The position numbers and the translations under genes are program-made. From the NCBI GenBank assembly GCA_019925105.1, contig JAHGAU010000010.1:868001-932000 (forward strand): a DNA stretch of 64,000 bases. Direction: 5' to 3'. Each line of letters begins with the position of its first letter. The stretch's first letter is position 1. Shown here piece after piece: positions 46,785 to 56,810 of the stretch. The notes beneath the pieces were generated by a model that had not been told where the DNA came from, searched no databases, and saw only the letters and a program-made list of their open reading frames with translations. Source of the stretch: Niebla homalea (Eukaryota; Ascomycota; Lecanoromycetes; Lecanorales; Ramalinaceae).

Positions 46785-47087
46785 TTATCCCCTTAAATGT
46801 TCATTTAAACGCCTTGCTGCCTCCAAGAAAGGCCGCAGCCTAAATATGTCCTGCCTTTCCTTTTGATCACAATTTAACGCTAGCAGGATGATGTGGGAAT
46901 CCGTCGTTTTACCTGCGGTGTTCGGACCGTAGACACGGAAGAGATAATTCGGTATATCATTCCGTTCGAACAATGGCATTCCATGCAGCTGAAATGGGTT
47001 CGGCTGGAATGGAAATGCCGCTTCAGTTGCAGACGTGTTTTCAGTAGAGCTCACAGCTATACTGAGGAAAATTGAAGTAGGCTTCAA
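46785..47087 (-). CDS. DUF7587-type domain fragment
   Basis: A 100-codon frame contains IPNYLFRVYGPNTAGKTT and ends LEAARRLNEHLRG, the start of the DUF7587 domain of filamentous fungi (xPxYLFRVxxPxSxG). Full-length members continue well past this point, so this is an N-terminal piece or exon cut short near 46,785, where RIP sequence begins. Function of the family is unknown. Confidence 0.5.
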   Translation of the reverse strand: MKPTSIFLSIAVSSTENTSATEAAFPFQPNPFQLHGMPLFERNDIPNYLFRVYGPNTAGKTTDSHIILLALNCDQKERQDIFRLRPFLEAARRLNEHLRG

Positions 47088-47310
47088 CGCTTAAAGGCTG
47101 CGCAGGACCTCAATCGGCCGACTGTTGCCCTTGACAGCCTATTAGTCATCCTGAAAGTCAACACCGGATTGCTTCGCCTTTTTACCTTAAACCTTTCCAA
47201 CCTCTTCGCTATCGCCTTTATAGCTATTAATATCCTGCAGTCTTATTTAGCCGCTTATTAATAAGATATAAATTTCATTACGGCCCAATCCCCAGGCCTT
47301 CTACCTTAAG

Positions 47311-49882
47311 ATGGCCAACCTATCGCTAAACGATCGCAACATTATCGCAGAGCATCCTTTAGATAAATGTCTAAATTATTTATAAGATCCACTCCGAAAA
47401 ACAGAGCAAAGTTATAGACCTATTTCCCTTACTTACGATGGAACTGCCGATGTTCTTGACTCAGGTCCTTAAAAAGCAATATTACGACTCCTCTCTTCCT
47501 TATTAAATTACGAGGTTACTTTTAACCTTCGCTTAAAGATCGGAAGCAGTAATATAGCTATTAAGTTATTAAAATTGTTCGGATTCATTTAAAGCGGTCG
47601 TTATAATTACGAATACAATCGTACGTTATAACGTCTTATTATTAAAAAAGCCCTTAATGTCGACGTTTAGAACGTAGTCTTAAACCTTATCACTACAGTC
47701 TCCCGGATAACCCCTCTTATAAGCGGTCCTGCTTCCTTCGATGGTATCTTAATTACGATATTATCTTTATCCTTTTAAAGCAATGAACAGACTTGGAGGA
47801 TTATTGAATCAGCGATGTTCTACGAGATAAAAGGGTATATATTCCGTGATGTCGATGGCTTCTTCAGGAAATACTTCGAGGGACGGCATTAGAGCCGGAA
47901 AAGCAAAGCGATCTATAATACAGTAAAGAAGCAGTATAGAGGCGGACGGTAAACCGACTTTCCTGATCCGCTAGACGAGGATGCCATATAGGAATAACTG
48001 TCTTATTTTCAAGATAAATATCTTTTAGATTTAAACGGTATTTTATATACGACGGAGAGTATTAATGACCTTATTAATGGCGAGGCGTAGCGCTAACTGG
48101 ATCTGTTCATAAAGAAACGAGGCACTAAAGCAAGCGGGAAGCATGATTAAAAGGATATACGTGTTATTGGAGAACTCAAACGGTCGAAGTGGACTCTAAA
48201 AAAGATTTTACTGCAACTGGCCAGGTACATACACGATGCCTTTACCGCTCAGCCTACTTACCGCTTCATCCATGGCTTCTTCCTGCACGGCACTATCATG
48301 GAGTTATGGGTCTTTGATCGGTCTGGCCCCTATAGCTTAGGGGAGTTTAACATACACGAAGAACCTGAAAAATTTATCCGTGTCATCGCGGGATACGCTA
48401 TGATGGACGACGAAGAACTGGGGCTGGACACATTTACGGAGCTAGATGAGACGGGCCGGTTCATCACCATCAGCAAGGATGCTACGGAAACAGACAAAGT
48501 ATTGTCCTAAGGGGGCCGAGAATTAAGGAGGCAAGAATTGGAGCCCAGGGAGCCAGAGTTGGATGCTAGGAGTATACCATATTATATACCAAAAAATGGT
48601 CCAAGCCACCAGCTATGGTATAGACTACGTTGGGTCTATATTATAACGAGTGACGTAAACCACGCCCGTGGTGTGCACTAGGACTGGAGGCGCAGAATAC
48701 GAAATTTACTTAAGAGGATTAATATATCTCTATAAGCATATAACAGGATAAAGGAGGTTTTACGACGCAAATAGGTTTTAGAACGAATATCGAAATACAC
48801 TATGATAAACTGAGTCTTGAGACATTTGTTCATCAATGTATTACCAGCATCAGTGAGTTACGTAACGGATTAACCTTCCCATCTCCACATCGATTCCGAG
48901 ACGGCATTACGAATACTCCGACATCCTTCTCTTAAACGCAACTAGGTTAATCTTTCGGCCCGATATAGAATCTTAGTATCTCGAAGATTTTATTAAAGTA
49001 AAAGCGCCCTGGAAATAAATAAAGCAGTCAGAAGAAATCTAGGTTAAACAGTTAAAGATTTAAACTTAACCAATAATATAAAGTAACGTTAAAACCGAGC
49101 GAAATAATCGTTAGTTAGCTTATATAAATCCGAGAACAATAAATATAGTAACCGCGTATTTAAATATCTAACGATCGCACCTACGAGTTAAACGCTAAAC
49201 GAGTTTATTTAGAGGCCAGAGTCTATAAATTCAGTCCTATCTTCCATTAAAGAGCTACTTATTACTCTTTGAGATATAATTAAAGTATATCGCTTTCTGT
49301 ATTTTAAGGGAAACATTTTATATAGGTCCATTTCGGAGAACATTATTATCACGAACTTAGACGATACCGGTGGCTTCGCAGGAATATTAATCGACCTGGA
49401 TCTTATAAAAGTACTAAGTAACGGGGGTAATAACGCACGATATCAAGCGGGGACGATAAAATTTATAGTTATTAAAGTATTATATATATTGATTATATTT
49501 ACCGACATAATCTTAAATCGTTCTTCGACGTATTTTTATGGATTTTCGCTTATTGCGTTTAAGACAGGGAATACTTTTATTTTATTATTAACCGGCTTAA
49601 AGAAAACATCTTAACGTAATAATACTTAAATAGTTTTAAAGCGATCACTGGAAGAAAAGAGTATACTATGGGTATTAATAGGGTTAAGAAATTCTTAAAT
49701 AAATTTTTAGCAGTCTTCGACCGTATAAAACCATTATATAAAAAGATACGAGGCATTCTCTTACCTCTTTTGGAGGATAGAGCGCTTTTTAAAGGGACCT
49801 GACAGGACTTACTTAAAAAGCTATATAACCCTATTATTGGCGCGTTTAATAACGCTATAGCAGATATTGCCCCCAGACAGGA
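47311..49882 (+). pseudogene. FunK1-type protein kinase, RIP-mutated and interrupted
   Basis: The frame begins at ATG 47,311 (MANLSLNDRNIIAEHPLDKC). The N-terminal FunK1 region is readable with Gln-type stops (FRDVDGFFRKYFEG, VIGELKRSKWTLKKILLQLA) and unmutated near its end (HDAFTAQPTYRFIHGF, MELWVFDRSGPYS) to a TAA at 48,508. A 325-bp foreign repeat follows. The kinase resumes at about 48,832 with ITSISELRNGLTFPSPHRFR, then YKSENNKYSNRVFKYL, NILYRSISENIIITN (catalytic loop, His changed to Tyr), GILIDLDLIKVL (metal-binding Asp kept) and the C-terminal PLYKKIRGIL-like end near 49,750. FunK1 kinases are expanded in fungi; substrates are unknown. Dead copy. Confidence 0.85.
48515..48845 (+). repeat. 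inverted repeat IR-R inside the FunK1 gene
   Basis: Aligns to the reverse complement of 42,790-43,150. It sits between codons of FunK1 that should be close together. The FunK1 stop at 48,508 lies 5-10 bp before its left edge, and kinase coding resumes at its right edge. It has no open frame and shows only modest RIP-like changes. Confidence 0.85.
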
Positions 49883-49884
49883 AT

Positions 49885-50160
49885 AAGGATAAATAGTTCT
49901 TAATCCTAAGGGGTAAAGGGGGGGTCATAACATTCCAAACCATATTAAGCATTATGGTATTAAACGTAAACGGCTCCTTTAAAGATGCGGGCCGGGTTCA
50001 CGCTTAAATTTTTAGCTATTTTATAGACTGAAATCAGATAGCCCAATCCGACTCTCTACTCGTTATTCCATCTTTCTTAGTTAAGATATCCTATATCTAT
50101 TTAAGGCAGCCTAAGTTGGGTTGCCTGCTACGCATTTTAATAGGAAAAGCCAAGTAAAAT
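49885..50160. other. intergenic, partly AT-rich
   Basis: Nothing recognised apart from a G run at about 49,916-49,924. Confidence 0.4.
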
Positions 50161-50165
50161 TATTT

Positions 50166-51202
50166 TCATTCGTTATTGGATCGCGACATAAGCTTCTCAA
50201 TTTGGCCTTTAAGCTGCCTATAAATATCGCCTAGAACCCTTCCACAATCAACCTTATCACTGTGAGTGACCATCTTTCCTCTCCTGATGACTAGCTCGCA
50301 CATCAATAATCTTCCCCGTGAACGTCCCAGTGACGCTTGAGATCTCCTGTACATGTCCAGCGTATTTCCTGCGACAATCCTCCGTGGCGTCGACTACTCT
50401 CCCAAACATTCCAAATCTCTTCAACATGCACGAGAGCAAAAGGTCCTTGGATCAATGAAAGTGAAGAACTGTCTTTGCGTTCCAGCCCTGCAACAACAGT
50501 CAATCTCCGTTCTCTGAAAACCCTTATTGAATTTGTTTACTGCCCCATGCACCATTGCTCGAATTGGGTCAAAACTGAAGCTATAGATAGCGATCATCAT
50601 ACTCTGAAACCTTGAAGTGGACACACCAAACGTTTCGACAAAGCAGTTGGTGGCGGTAGCCTGCACTCTATATAGATTTGGATTTTTGGTCTTCCTCGCG
50701 TGACTGCGTTTTTTCTTATCAATCAAATAAGGGGGGTGACTTGGACATTATATGAGAGGTAGAAAAGGGCCTGACGGAGCCAAATTTCCATCATGATGGA
50801 AATACTGTTCTACTTGTGTCCTTGCCTTTTCCTGCGGATTTGGATTTTTTGGCAAGATAGTATCTGTCTTTTCGACCGTTGCGCATAACCTCAGAGATTC
50901 TACTGATAGCTATTGCCAATACCGTTCGTAAGCCAGAACTGCCATCATCCTTCCCCCGCATTCCATGTACAATTTGACATTTCTGCTTGTCGCTTGGGGA
51001 TGTCGTTCTGGAATGGCGTGAGTGGAGATCTGGGGTCTGGCAAATATTTGCGAGAGCCATACTGGGTATTATCCTTAGGAAACCTCGTCGTATCTTTGCA
51101 CGTCCCTGTAGTAAAACCCAAGATGCAAATGCAGCAACGAGACATGAATTCTTTCAAGATTGACACGCGGAGCCATACAGGATAAGAAGAGGTTTGATTC
51201 AA
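50166..51202 (-). pseudogene. unidentified frameshifted gene remnant
   Basis: Several - strand frames of 60-101 codons follow one another with overlaps: 51,202-50,945, 51,060-50,791, 50,726-50,421, 50,503-50,303, 50,439-50,257, 50,354-50,166. This looks like one gene broken by indels rather than by RIP. Basic stretches (AKKSKSAGKGKD) and KIIDVRASHQERKDG-like sequence are visible. Part of it is duplicated at 44,114-44,332. No family recognised, and no single reading frame can be proposed. Confidence 0.3.
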
Positions 51203-51513
51203 TGATGGCAGTTTTGATCTTTCTCATTGATTGTCTGAAAAGTCAAAGCGATAGACTTCAGACATTAGATTTCCGGCAATGTCGATATGATGGAGATCGC
51301 CTCTGTCCAGACGTAGATACTATTTGGCTCAACGGTATCATGTCTCGTGCGCTATCTTACTCTACGCTCTTCTTCACATCCGTTAGGCCATTCTCCGCAG
51401 ATTCGCTTAATTGAGGGAAGGCCAGTCTTCATGATCCCTTTCACTTGAGATGAATAAGACTATTTCAGATAACTACAACGGATCTGGCATATCAAATTTA
51501 TAGCAACGCTTTC

Positions 51514-53601
51514 CTAATTGGCCTTAAATACTGTGCGAATTGTAATAGTCCGACAAGCCCACTTTATCATCGGCTTTTCGCCTCCCAATTGCTCTGGACC
51601 CTTGCTTTTCTCTACCAAACTCTTCTGCACCAGCGCTCCGAATGTCTCGTCAGCTGAGCGTACCGCGGCCGCACCAAGCTCCACGGCGTCCCATAGATCA
51701 GGCAGCTCCATACTCTTCGTGCCGCGTACGGGGCATGTGCTTACGATGAATTTGAGCACATCCTCCGCGCCAACAGAACCTTGCTGTTGCTCCCTAAGCC
51801 GCCGCGGGACCGTTACATGTGGTGCCAGCCGGACCACGCCCGGTGGGGTGATGTGAGACATCTCTTCCGGCAGCACTTTCTGCGGATTACGCGGCATCAC
51901 GCTTTGGCATTCTGTATGGACAGGGTAGAGGCGTTTGATTTGCCGAAGCGGGGTCAGATTCAGTATAGTGAAGTAGAGAACTCCTTGTGTCAGATTTTGG
52001 AATTCAATATTCACCTTCGAGTCATGCGGGATGGTGATGCTACTCTTAGACTTGTCAAAGTTGAGGAAATCTGCATGGGGTTCGATGGTGACCATGAAAT
52101 CTGAACCACTGAGGCTGTTTGAGCGTCGATTGTCGAGATCTTGAATGAAGGTGTATTTGGAAAGATGCTCAAGGATGGTAAACATCTGGTCGCTGACACA
52201 AGGTTCCGAAGAAACCAAGGGCGGAAGATTTAGGATGGGATCATTTTTGAAATCAAGAATGGTATATTGGTAGCTGTCTGGTTGGACGATGGAAAAGCAG
52301 GGAATATCTGGAGCTCGCTCTCTTGGGCGAAGGGGCTGCAGCCATACGCTCTCCTTGAGATTTTCTTCCCAGGAACTATGAGCCCCAGGAAAGAGCTTGA
52401 CATATGCTCGGGGGCGGGCCAACTTCGTCAGGATGGCTTGATATCCTACCCTGGTTCGGAGCCCATCATCTTCTAGCCCCATGGTTGAAGTATGCTTGGC
52501 AACAGAATGGACGGCCTCGACGTTGGTGATTGTAACGCGAGTGACAAGCTCTTTTGCTTCTGCGTGAGTGTAGACTTCGTACTCATCCCCAGTGCAAACC
52601 CCGTGGACAAGCCCTGCATTTATCCAAATCTCTTCATCTGCAGATAATTTAACAATCTCGAAGGTCGATCGTGCATCCAGGCGCGCCACCTCAGCACCCC
52701 AAAGGGTGGTCTTTTCGGTACCAATAAGAATGGGATGTTGCTCATCGACCTTAAACATATTGGCATAGACATACCGATAAATCAACTCATGCGTAACCTC
52801 CTGAATATTGTTCTGCGCGCAGAAATTGAATGCTTTACATATCATATATGATAGCGCTCCATGATATTGCTGCTTCTCTTTGAACTTGATTTCTTTCGCA
52901 CGCTGATGTGGGCCACAGGCTGCCAGTAAAGTATAGCCATCTGGATGTAAAAGCCAATGAGATGTAGTAGCTGTATCCCGAAAGATCTTCTTTTTGGAAG
53001 CCGACGGCTGGGGCAATTCCGATTCATGTAGCGGAAACTCGGACGCAACATCAATGCTCCATGGAGTGCCGCGAACTAGTGAATCATCACCGCGTGATAT
53101 GCTACCAGAATGGCATGAATCTAGCACCACTGTGAGTTTCAATCCTTGATTTGCCATTTTATCCAGTAGTCCAGCAAGCTCGATTCCTCGCAGGTAACGG
53201 ATTCCTTGCTGACCGCTAGGCTCCAAAAGTACGAGGGCGGTGTCGGTTCCGCAACCCTCGTGATACTGAAACTCAGAAGTTTTGGTTGAACGCAAAGTTC
53301 CATGACCTGAGTAGTGGATCCAGACGATATCATTCGCAAATGCTTTCTGAGTGATGTGCTCGATCTTGCCAGTGAAATTCTTCCAAGTTGGCAGCAAATG
53401 CTCATCTTCAGGAGGGGCAATTTGGCCTGGTTTAGCAGTGACAGATGCCAAGAGTTTAGTGACATTGATTTCTTTGTAATATCCCTCCAATGCTAGTTCA
53501 ACCTCGGATATATCGTTTACAGCGCCGCGCAATCGTTGAGCCTCATCAGGGTAGAAGTCAATTCCGGCTAGCAGGAGCCATACTTTAGGTTTCGACATCA
53601 A
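51514..53601 (-). CDS. caspase-fold protein (peptidase C14) with DUF4384-like C terminus
   Basis: An intact single-exon gene of 695 codons. Residues 1-300 form a caspase/metacaspase p20-like domain: KVWLLLAGIDFYPDE at the start, WIHYSGHGT with the catalytic His (His100) and VVLDSCHSGS with the nucleophile Cys (Cys163). Both are present, so protease activity is plausible. A middle region follows, then a beta-rich tail at about 490-590 (FMVTIEPHADFL, GVLYFTILNLTPLRQIKRLYP) that resembles DUF4384, often fused to caspase domains. Start: MMSK; the second Met is equally possible. No RIP, no introns, no signal peptide. Caspase-clan enzymes in fungi act in cell death and stress; the target here is unknown. 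The gene lies 4.5 kb from a CHAT-domain gene. Confidence 0.88.
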   Translation of the reverse strand: MMSKPKVWLLLAGIDFYPDEAQRLRGAVNDISEVELALEGYYKEINVTKLLASVTAKPGQIAPPEDEHLLPTWKNFTGKIEHITQKAFANDIVWIHYSGHGTLRSTKTSEFQYHEGCGTDTALVLLEPSGQQGIRYLRGIELAGLLDKMANQGLKLTVVLDSCHSGSISRGDDSLVRGTPWSIDVASEFPLHESELPQPSASKKKIFRDTATTSHWLLHPDGYTLLAACGPHQRAKEIKFKEKQQYHGALSYMICKAFNFCAQNNIQEVTHELIYRYVYANMFKVDEQHPILIGTEKTTLWGAEVARLDARSTFEIVKLSADEEIWINAGLVHGVCTGDEYEVYTHAEAKELVTRVTITNVEAVHSVAKHTSTMGLEDDGLRTRVGYQAILTKLARPRAYVKLFPGAHSSWEENLKESVWLQPLRPRERAPDIPCFSIVQPDSYQYTILDFKNDPILNLPPLVSSEPCVSDQMFTILEHLSKYTFIQDLDNRRSNSLSGSDFMVTIEPHADFLNFDKSKSSITIPHDSKVNIEFQNLTQGVLYFTILNLTPLRQIKRLYPVHTECQSVMPRNPQKVLPEEMSHITPPGVVRLAPHVTVPRRLREQQQGSVGAEDVLKFIVSTCPVRGTKSMELPDLWDAVELGAAAVRSADETFGALVQKSLVEKSKGPEQLGGEKPMIKWACRTITIRTVFKAN

Positions 53602-53824
53602 TAGAAAGTGCTCGATCGAATTTTAGGCAGGTTGCACTTTTTTTTAATGAATGGTTTTAGTATATGATAAAAGAGCCCAGATATTTGAAAAATTAATTCT
53701 AGTGTTAGTTCAGGCTTCAGCAGGCAAGCAGGGAGGCAGGTAGGAGACGCCTGAGAAGGCGCGTTTTTTGATCTACTAAAACGTGTTTTCTCTGGCTGTA
53801 TCTCAGCCTGCAACTAGTTGATAC

Positions 53825-53921
53825 GTAGGCAGACAGGCAGACAGGCAGACAGGCAGACAGGCAGACAGGCAGACAGGCAGACAGGCAGACAGGCAGACAG
53901 GCAGACAGGCAGACAGGCAGG
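53825..53921. repeat. (CAGGCAGA)n short tandem repeat
   Basis: About twelve 8-bp units of GGCAGACA, nearly perfect, then decaying into GGCACGCA units to about 53,948. It lies about 220 bp upstream of the caspase-gene start. Frames through it (53,717-54,006) are spurious. Confidence 0.95.
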
Positions 53922-54593
53922 CAGGCACGCAGGCACGCAGGCACGCATGCAGAATTATGATAACGTCAGTTTCGCTCCAAGTTCAACAAACAAAACATTG
54001 TTCTGAAGCGCTTGATGGGGCTTCAAAAAGTGCCATTTACTTTGTATTTCGCTCGTAATGTCAAGTATTTCTATAAGGCAGGAAGGATTAATTGATTCAG
54101 CGGCTGGGACCGCTAGTCCGGCCCCGTCTTACCTATCGCTAATATATCGACACCCCCAGCAAATTAGTGCTTTTGGCCATATTCCTCCCCGCTAACTGAA
54201 GACGCCCCAAGAATACAAAACTGCTCCCGGAGATGGCGCTTCGCCGCTTCTGAATTGCGCTCACAACGACAAATAATGATTGCTTTTGAATTATTTGCAA
54301 TGACAACACGACCATGTTGATGAACCAAGCAGAAACACTCGTCGAGATAATGTCAAAAATTTGAACCCAATACGAAACTTAGCATATTCGAGAAGCTTGC
54401 AAATGCCTGGCAAAAAAACCAAACTGCACCTCTCCCGATGTTATTGTTTGTGAGCTACGACTACACAAATTTGTTGAAGTCTTGCGCAACATTCACTTCC
54501 CAACGCATTCCATGAGTATACCAATAGTGAGTCAAGCTGTGGTGTTCCTGGAGTAAAGACCACTTACTGATGGGTTTCTGACTATTTGAAGCT

Positions 54594-55275
54594 GTGCTTT
54601 CCTGCAAGATCAATACCTCTACCAAGAGTGATGCTCGTCTCTTACTCCAGAATCGCTGGAGACCGTCCGCCATATCCAAGAAGGCGTGTATCAACCGAGT
54701 TACAGCGCATCGATGCGAAAAACATGTACAGAAATATGGGCAAGTGGGGTTACTGCAGAAGTCTCCAAAAGGTCCACTACCAAAGCTCCATCCTGCGGCC
54801 TTGAAAACATTGCTTGAATACCACCGACGCCATCCCTCAGCTTTCCGAGCTGAGCTCTTTCGGTGGTTGGAGGAAGAGTGGGATACAACAACATTCACGA
54901 ACGAGGCTATCCAATCTGTTAAAAGAACAAGGAATAAGTCGGAAGAATTGTTGGCATATCGGCCCTCAAACCGCGCTTTTGCGGACTGCATGGCAAGCAG
55001 ATATGGGCAACTATCTTGCCTATCAGCTCGTCTTCATCGGCGAGTCACTATTCAAAGCTCAGAGCTGCTGGCGACAGATGGCATACTGACCTGTTGGTGA
55101 GCCAGTCCGCTACTAGGACGACATCAACAGAGGGGAAACGTGGTCGATTCCACCGGGATATACTACAAATGGATATCTATTATGGACGGCCATCAAAAGG
55201 AGCTACTTCAACGGCGACGAGTTCTACGAGTGGATTGTAAATGAACTTCTACCTCATTGCAATGCCTTCCCGGCT
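54594..55275 (+). pseudogene. Tc1/mariner transposase relic (IS630-type)
   Basis: Readable in shifting + frames: an HTH part (INRVTAHRCEKHVQKYGQV), then KLHPAALKTLLEYHRRHPSAF and FRWLEEEWDTTTF, a frameshift near 54,890, then LKEQGISRKNCW, LLRTAWQADMGNYLAYQLVF and IGESLFKAQSCWRQMAY, and finally GYTTNGYLLWTAIKRSYF and YEWIVNELLPHCNAFPA to about 55,275. The first catalytic Asp of the DD(E/D) triad is changed (FIGES; relatives have FIDES), the frame is broken at least twice and the C-terminal catalytic part is missing. The changes are not RIP-type. The long - strand frame 54,461-54,991 is a shadow of this element. Confidence 0.75.
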
Positions 55276-55369
55276 GCAAGCGCATCAGGGTATCGATTTG
55301 AAGGTGATTACAAAGGAAGAGGGTGAGGATTTTGATGAGATAAATGGGGAAAGTACAGCATGTTATCAC

Positions 55370-55883
55370 TACTCCTTACTCCTTACACCGTACGCTATTT
55401 CCCAAAATTTCCACTGGGCTTGCTGACGTTTCTCTTCCGCTACAGCCCTTTCAGACTCTCGCAGAGCCTTCTCATTTGCTTGTTGATTTTGCTCAACTTC
55501 TCGTCGATCCATAGCGGCAATCAGTGCTGCTGTGTCAGCTCAGTCTCTTCGAAATGTGCCCCATTATCCACTAGAGTATCATCTTCACTGCTAAGTTTGT
55601 ACTTGATAGGCGTTGAATTAATTTCTACGCTCGCTATTTTGAATGGCCCTCGACATGTGCCTCCCGTGACAGAAACATAGATATTGCCGTCATTGAGATG
55701 GAATTTCGGTAGCTATGGTAACTGACTCAGCCTTCGCACATGATTGCTAGTCCAATGCAAAACACTCACCGTCGTGCTTTGAATGTAATATGGACGCTCA
55801 CCAACGACCTCGAACTCTTCATCTTCGATTTGATGACTTGCATCTGTCAGCTCGCGGTGAAAATCAGTCAGGGTCATTGACAT
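55370..55883 (-). CDS. small unidentified two-exon gene, apparent frameshift near the end
   Basis: ATG 55,883 opens exon 1 (MSMTLTDFHRELTDASHQIE...). A 57-nt intron (55,769-55,713; GTGAGT...CATAG) joins it in phase to exon 2 (LPKFHLNDGNIYVSVTGG, then FKIASVEINSTPIKYKL). The frame stops at 55,521. The adjacent frame continues convincingly as a charged helix (IAAMDRREVEQNQQANEKAL ... QWKFWEIAYG) to a TAG at 55,370, so a 1-2 nt indel probably separates the two. The intact form would be about 160 residues: a beta-rich first half and a coiled C terminus. No family recognised. It lies between a transposase relic and the DUF6594 gene. Confidence 0.5.
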
Positions 55884-55999
55884 GCTTACCGCGACATGCT
55901 TGGTTTCGGTAGTAGCAGCCAAAGGAAACGCTGTCGAAAAAGACCTGCAAGGCTCTGATATACCAGAAGAGGATGGATGGGCTCGTTGAGTAAATTAAG

Positions 56000-56800
56000 C
56001 TTCCTGAGATTGGAGTTCAGAATTAGAGCAGGATCGAAATTTTTCAGAGCTCTAAATATTATCGTCCTAAGCGATAAATGGAATATTTGGGCTGCTTAAC
56101 CTAAATCATGATCTTACAATCACCATAGATGAGACGGACCTGGGGCGTGAGTACGAGCATTTAAAAGATCTTCTGAATGGCAAGACAAGAGATCCGTAGT
56201 CCTTGTAGACTCCAGAAAGGCTGTTGGATGCCTCGTTGCAAAAGGCCCTTAAGATACCAGGCGCAAGCTAAGATGCAGGGACTGCAAGTCAGACAACAAG
56301 GCGTCCGAGGTGGCGCAGATGGAGCAATTTTTATAGCCTGGGTGATTGAGAGGCTTCTTCGAGCCCGATCTTTACGACCTTTCGATGTCGTAATCCAAGC
56401 CTCTACGTACCTCAATGATGTTGCATACGAAGTAAGCAGGCGAAGGCTGTTTTCAACAGAAAACTGATGTGCACTAGCTTGCCAAGCTTTTGATCTGCGC
56501 TAGAATCAATTTGGTGGTGCAAAGGATGAACCCGAGTATACTGCTAAGCATGCTGTGTATCACCAAAATGTTTTGAGTAATTACGAATCTTTTTCTTGCA
56601 TCTACATGTGGCATCGCACCTACGTCTGGCATATAAAGTAGCTAGTCACTCTAGCTAGAAGCGATCTTTGAAGTCTTTGTCCCTAACACACCCCAAGTGG
56701 CGAAACACTTTCCGGTATTCCGCAACCGCCGCTGCAATGACGCGGAGAGACCCAACAAGTTCGCAATGTCTCCTCAACAAACCCTTGTAAAATTTACCGT
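56000..56800. other. gene debris, no supported gene
   Basis: A + strand reading at about 56,130-56,240 (GREYEHLKDLLNGKTRDP, then TPERLLDASLQKALKIPGA) looks like a gene piece but has stops. The frames at 56,161-56,467 overlap on both strands. Probably a pseudogene fragment; family not recognised. Confidence 0.3.
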
Positions 56801-56810
56801 GCTCACTTAA

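Noticed and set aside
50337..51414. Several + strand frames of 84-92 codons
   Set aside because: They overlap the - strand remnant with no motifs, and starts and stops do not form a gene.
53717..54006. Cys/Le or Gln/Thr/Gly repeat proteins on both strands
   Set aside because: They are translations of an 8-bp simple repeat.
54461..54991. 176-codon - strand frame
   Set aside because: It is antisense to a recognisable Tc1/mariner transposase on the + strand.
55370..55883. Calling the small gene a gasdermin-like protein because it is near a CHAT protease
   Set aside because: It is shorter than known fungal members and I see no family motif; position alone is not enough.
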